Assembly (NCBI RefSeq): GCF_022346885.1
Contig: NZ_JAKRNK010000005.1
Location: 248,001 to 312,000 of the forward strand
DNA length: 64,000 nt
DNA from: Paenibacillus sp. ACRRX
GTDB taxonomy: Bacteria; Bacillota; Bacilli; Paenibacillales; Paenibacillaceae
Direction: 5' to 3'
The notes under the pieces are model-generated. The model was not told where the DNA came from. It did not search any database and saw nothing but the letters and a program-made list of their open reading frames with translations. Position numbers and translations under genes: made by a program. Positions 60,981-64,000 of the stretch are shown in pieces. Numbering within the stretch: position 1 is the first letter of the stretch; each line of letters opens with the position of its first letter.

Positions 60981-63900
60981 CTATTTACTTGATGGCTTAA
61001 ACTTAATTGAAAAACCCTCTTTATTGGGCTTAAGTCCTTCAAATCCCGGTGTCTCTGAGAGAATTTTTCTAAATTCGGGATTGGCTTTTAGACTATTACC
61101 AAACTTCTTGAACAAAATATCACTTTCAATATAATAATCAATATCATACTTCTTCAAATTAATTGGTTGGCCAAATGTCGGTTTATTTGGATTCCCAACA
61201 GTACCAGTCTTAAATGAACCTGTATAACCTGCCTTAATGTTCGGGTCAATTTCTCGAAATTGTTGTAAAAGATGTTTTTCAGCAAGTTGGTCTAGTTTCG
61301 TATGAAGTTCAGAAAGTTTAGGATCACCCTTCCCCTTATAAAAACCAATAAGATCAGGCTGTCCATTCTTCCATTTTATCGTTGTATTCGCTGCTGGAGT
61401 GCTTACTTTGATTGGATAGCTACTAATCCCTCCGCCATTACTATACGATGAATAAGAGGTAGACGGTCCTGCTCCTGCCCTGCCGAATCCCCCTCCGCCG
61501 CAGTTGTGCGTCCAGATCCGCAAGTCCGTTACAAAGTAATTGTGGTACCCCTGCACTCTGAAATTATATACCTTTGTTGGTTCTTGATGCACCGTAATGG
61601 ATTCAATCGGGTATTCTTTGCCGTCCCTGTCTACTAATACATCCTCGACAACTAAGTCACCGGCTTCCACCCATCCTTTGCCTACAATCCAGAACGGATG
61701 CTCCTCTGTTGTCGTAATCTTTTCTTGTTTCACTTCGATGACATATACTTCATCGGCTGTGCGATTAAAGGTTTCTTCCACGGCTTTATACGCCGCCTCA
61801 CCTGTTTCCTCGCTTTTTGCTAGTACCTTGTCACCGACTTTGATATCCTCAATGGCCTTTAAGCCCTCATCCGTTTGAATCTGGGTTCCTGCTGAGAAAC
61901 ATTTAAAACTACAATTTATTTTGTTCTCACCTTCAGGGTCCACACCATTTAACGGATTGTTCTCCACATACGTATACCGATTCAGCGTATCTGGCTCTTC
62001 GATCTTGCCCTGGTTCTTATCCTCGCTTATAAAACGGCCCATGCTTGGGTCATACCAGCGTGCTCTTAAGTATTGCAGGTCTGATATCGAGTCCCAATAC
62101 TCTCCCGCATATCCGAAAATGTTCGATACTGTTTCTTTACTTTCCAGCGGCAGACCCCAAATATCGTAGCGATATTCATTTAACTTGGAGCCCTGCTCGT
62201 CCGTCAGAGCAACGACATCTCCATGCCCATTGAGCTGGTAGTACTGTACCTTACCGCTTGCAGCGTCCTGTCGACCAATAATCGCTCCATTGGTATCGTA
62301 AATGTACACATAGAGGATACGCGGCTTCCCATCTGCTTCGATCACAGCTTCAGCTACGATCCGTTTGTCCTCATTGTAATAGTACCGATGACGCGCATTG
62401 GACATCGCACGCTCTACCATAAGCCCATCGCCGTTATAGCTGTAGCTCGCTGTGCCCTTGGATCCAATCGCCTTGGTCAACTGATTCTTCTGGTTGTACT
62501 CATACTGCGCCTCCTGAATCGGCAGCTCACGGCTGCTCTCCAGCGTCAGGCGGTTGTAACGCCCGTCATACGTATAACGTTCGTTAAACTCACTTGACGT
62601 CTTCACCTGATCCAACGGCGTATAGCTGAAATGAGTGAGATAGTTATTTTCATTACGATACTGAATATTGCCATTTAGATCATATTCATAGGAAAAATAG
62701 TTAACTACTTGACCACTTTTCCGATGCTGTATCAAAATTAAACGTCCGTTGTCATACTGCATATTACTCGAAAATGCACTGGCCATCGCTCGGCTCATCA
62801 CGTCGCCATTTTTCCAGTAGCTGTACGTAACATGAGGTGTGCCTATTATGCTTGAACTGCTTATGCTCAGATCTGTCACCCGATTTCGACTGTCAAACTG
62901 CCCTCTAACCGTCATATGAAAGCCCTTGCTTATCTGCCGGACACTGTACCCCGTCTTTTTTCTCAGATCGTAGCTATTTGCAAGATGTACCCCATCTGGG
63001 TATTGAATCTCCGTCAAATAACCGGATTGTAGCTGATAGTTATAACTTGTCGTCCCCGTCTGGTCTACCATACTCAAGCGTTTGCCTTCCGTATCATACG
63101 TGTACTGCACAATCAGATCCGCTGTTGCGGAACGAAGCAGGTTGTTCATCGTGTCAAATTGCTGCGTTGTCGCTACGCCTGCTTTGTCCACATATTGAAC
63201 CACGTTGCCATTGGCATCATACTGGTATTTCTCCACCTGACCTGTCCCATTTGTCTCTGTGATTACTCTGCCGAGTTCGTCGTAAGCTTTGGTCACCGTT
63301 TGGCTGCCCGGGAATTGCAGCTTCGTCACGTTGCCAAGCAGATCATAGGTGTATTGGATCGTCTCTTGGCTGGCATCTGTTACCCCCGTTAACTCTCCTA
63401 ACGAGTTATAGGCATAAGTGGTCCGGTTGCTGTTGCCGTCTGTAAGAGCGGCTATTTTCCCGATTGAATTATACTCGTTACGCACCTCGGGCTTGAAGGT
63501 CTGCTCCTTCTTCACCCACACCTCTTCCGCCACAAGGCGCTGCAAGGGATCGTAACGCTTCAGCTTTTGGTTTGCTTCCGCATCTGTGTACAGTTCAGTA
63601 AGCTGTGCATCATCGTATTGCACCGTCTCTGACGTCTGATCCGCATACGTGGTCTGTTTGATGCGACCAAACGCATCATAGCTGTACCACGTCCGGTTCC
63701 CATAGGCATCATCCTGCCACAGCAGACGACTTGTGCGCTCGTCATAGCCATACTTCACTTCGCCCAAGCCTTGCGTCTCTTTCAGTTTGCGACCCAGTGG
63801 GTCAAACCAAACCTGTTGGACTTCACCTAACGTATTTTTAGCCATGATGTGATTCGTGCTGTCGTTGTACACATAGCTGGCCTGCGCTTGGTTCGGCATC

Positions 63901-64000
63901 GTGACAGATGTTGTACGGCCTAAGCGGTCGTAGGTGTACGACGTGGTCTGATTAAGCCCATCTGTGTACGCAAGCAGGCGTCCAGTCAATGGATCGTACT
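60981..64000 (-). CDS. Rhs/YD-repeat polymorphic toxin with HINT domain and nucleotidyltransferase-like tip; 5' end outside window
   Basis: The last 1005 or so codons. In order: many YD repeats (for example SYTYDRLGRTTSVT), the Rhs core (LQYLRARWYDPSMGRFISED near 62040-62090), a HINT domain (about 61900-61510) with CFSAGTQIQT, TTEEHPFWI and a C-terminal WTHNC, then a toxin tip. The HINT block should self-cleave and free the tip. The tip has a GS followed by DID motif (TGSFKTGT; YDIDYYI at 61137-61145), as in nucleotidyltransferases. The secretion signals are beyond the edge. The immunity gene follows after nine bases. Confidence 0.92.
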   Translation of the reverse strand, partial: YDPLTGRLLAYTDGLNQTTSYTYDRLGRTTSVTMPNQAQASYVYNDSTNHIMAKNTLGEVQQVWFDPLGRKLKETQGLGEVKYGYDERTSRLLWQDDAYGNRTWYSYDAFGRIKQTTYADQTSETVQYDDAQLTELYTDAEANQKLKRYDPLQRLVAEEVWVKKEQTFKPEVRNEYNSIGKIAALTDGNSNRTTYAYNSLGELTGVTDASQETIQYTYDLLGNVTKLQFPGSQTVTKAYDELGRVITETNGTGQVEKYQYDANGNVVQYVDKAGVATTQQFDTMNNLLRSATADLIVQYTYDTEGKRLSMVDQTGTTSYNYQLQSGYLTEIQYPDGVHLANSYDLRKKTGYSVRQISKGFHMTVRGQFDSRNRVTDLSISSSSIIGTPHVTYSYWKNGDVMSRAMASAFSSNMQYDNGRLILIQHRKSGQVVNYFSYEYDLNGNIQYRNENNYLTHFSYTPLDQVKTSSEFNERYTYDGRYNRLTLESSRELPIQEAQYEYNQKNQLTKAIGSKGTASYSYNGDGLMVERAMSNARHRYYYNEDKRIVAEAVIEADGKPRILYVYIYDTNGAIIGRQDAASGKVQYYQLNGHGDVVALTDEQGSKLNEYRYDIWGLPLESKETVSNIFGYAGEYWDSISDLQYLRARWYDPSMGRFISEDKNQGKIEEPDTLNRYTYVENNPLNGVDPEGENKINCSFKCFSAGTQIQTDEGLKAIEDIKVGDKVLAKSEETGEAAYKAVEETFNRTADEVYVIEVKQEKITTTEEHPFWIVGKGWVEAGDLVVEDVLVDRDGKEYPIESITVHQEPTKVYNFRVQGYHNYFVTDLRIWTHNCGGGGFGRAGAGPSTSYSSYSNGGGISSYPIKVSTPAANTTIKWKNGQPDLIGFYKGKGDPKLSELHTKLDQLAEKHLLQQFREIDPNIKAGYTGSFKTGTVGNPNKPTFGQPINLKKYDIDYYIESDILFKKFGNSLKANPEFRKILSETPGFEGLKPNKEGFSIKFKPSSK
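61342..61420. repeat. Tip-exchange seam, copy in main Rhs gene
   Basis: The same linker-coding segment, between the HINT domain and the toxin tip. Upstream is conserved Rhs/HINT sequence, downstream is the variable tip. Confidence 0.8.

Overview
The window looks like chromosomal DNA of a spore-forming Gram-positive bacterium of the Paenibacillaceae, most likely Paenibacillus. This is inferred from strong AGGAGG ribosome binding sites, frequent TTG/GTG starts, T-box leaders, Fur and CcpA-type sites, a subtilase with S-layer-homology (SLH) repeats and Bacillus-like genes (YkyA, OhrR, Btr, TreR). No database search was possible, so all names rest on motif recognition.

Layout: 0-8.2 kb holds the start of a ROK kinase gene, asnA, an unusual sensor kinase and its response regulator, a YkyA-like lipoprotein, a polysaccharide deacetylase with several Spo0A-box matches upstream, and a D-2-hydroxyacid dehydrogenase. 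8.2-17.7 kb holds topB, an atypical short-chain dehydrogenase, a methyltransferase, a TraX-like membrane protein, a glutathione peroxidase-ohrR operon with a palindromic operator, a helical-toroid protein, a secreted TraB/GumN protein and a nitroreductase. 17.8-22.2 kb is a trehalose operon (treP-treC-treR) whose promoter carries TreR-like operators and a cre-like site. 22.4-27.7 kb holds a two-module VOC protein, a membrane glycerophosphodiesterase, an APH(6)-type kinase, an AIM24 protein and a coiled-coil membrane protein.

28-44.4 kb is an iron region. A siderophore ABC importer (two permeases and a lipoprotein) lies behind a Btr-type AraC regulator, and both have Fur boxes. A second importer (hmuTUV-like) ends in an IsdG-family heme monooxygenase and also has two Fur boxes. 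Around it lie three aminoacyl-tRNA synthetase genes (argS, proS, serS), each behind its own T-box leader. The Arg and Pro specifier codons can be read (CGG and CCU), but the Ser leader is short and atypical. 46-55.4 kb holds a predicted structured RNA, an APH-fold kinase, an alpha-L-fucosidase with a divergent AraC regulator, and a 1487-residue Vpr-like protease with three SLH repeats.

55.4-64 kb is a polymorphic-toxin locus read entirely on the minus strand. It begins with the 3' two thirds of an Rhs/YD-repeat protein carrying a HINT self-cleavage domain, a nucleotidyltransferase-like toxin tip and an adjacent immunity gene. Downstream is a graveyard of displaced tips: short pieces of Rhs core fused to different toxin tails, each followed by its own immunity gene and hairpin terminator, several frameshifted. 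A segment of about 75 bp that is almost identical between the main gene and one displaced tip marks the tip-exchange seam.
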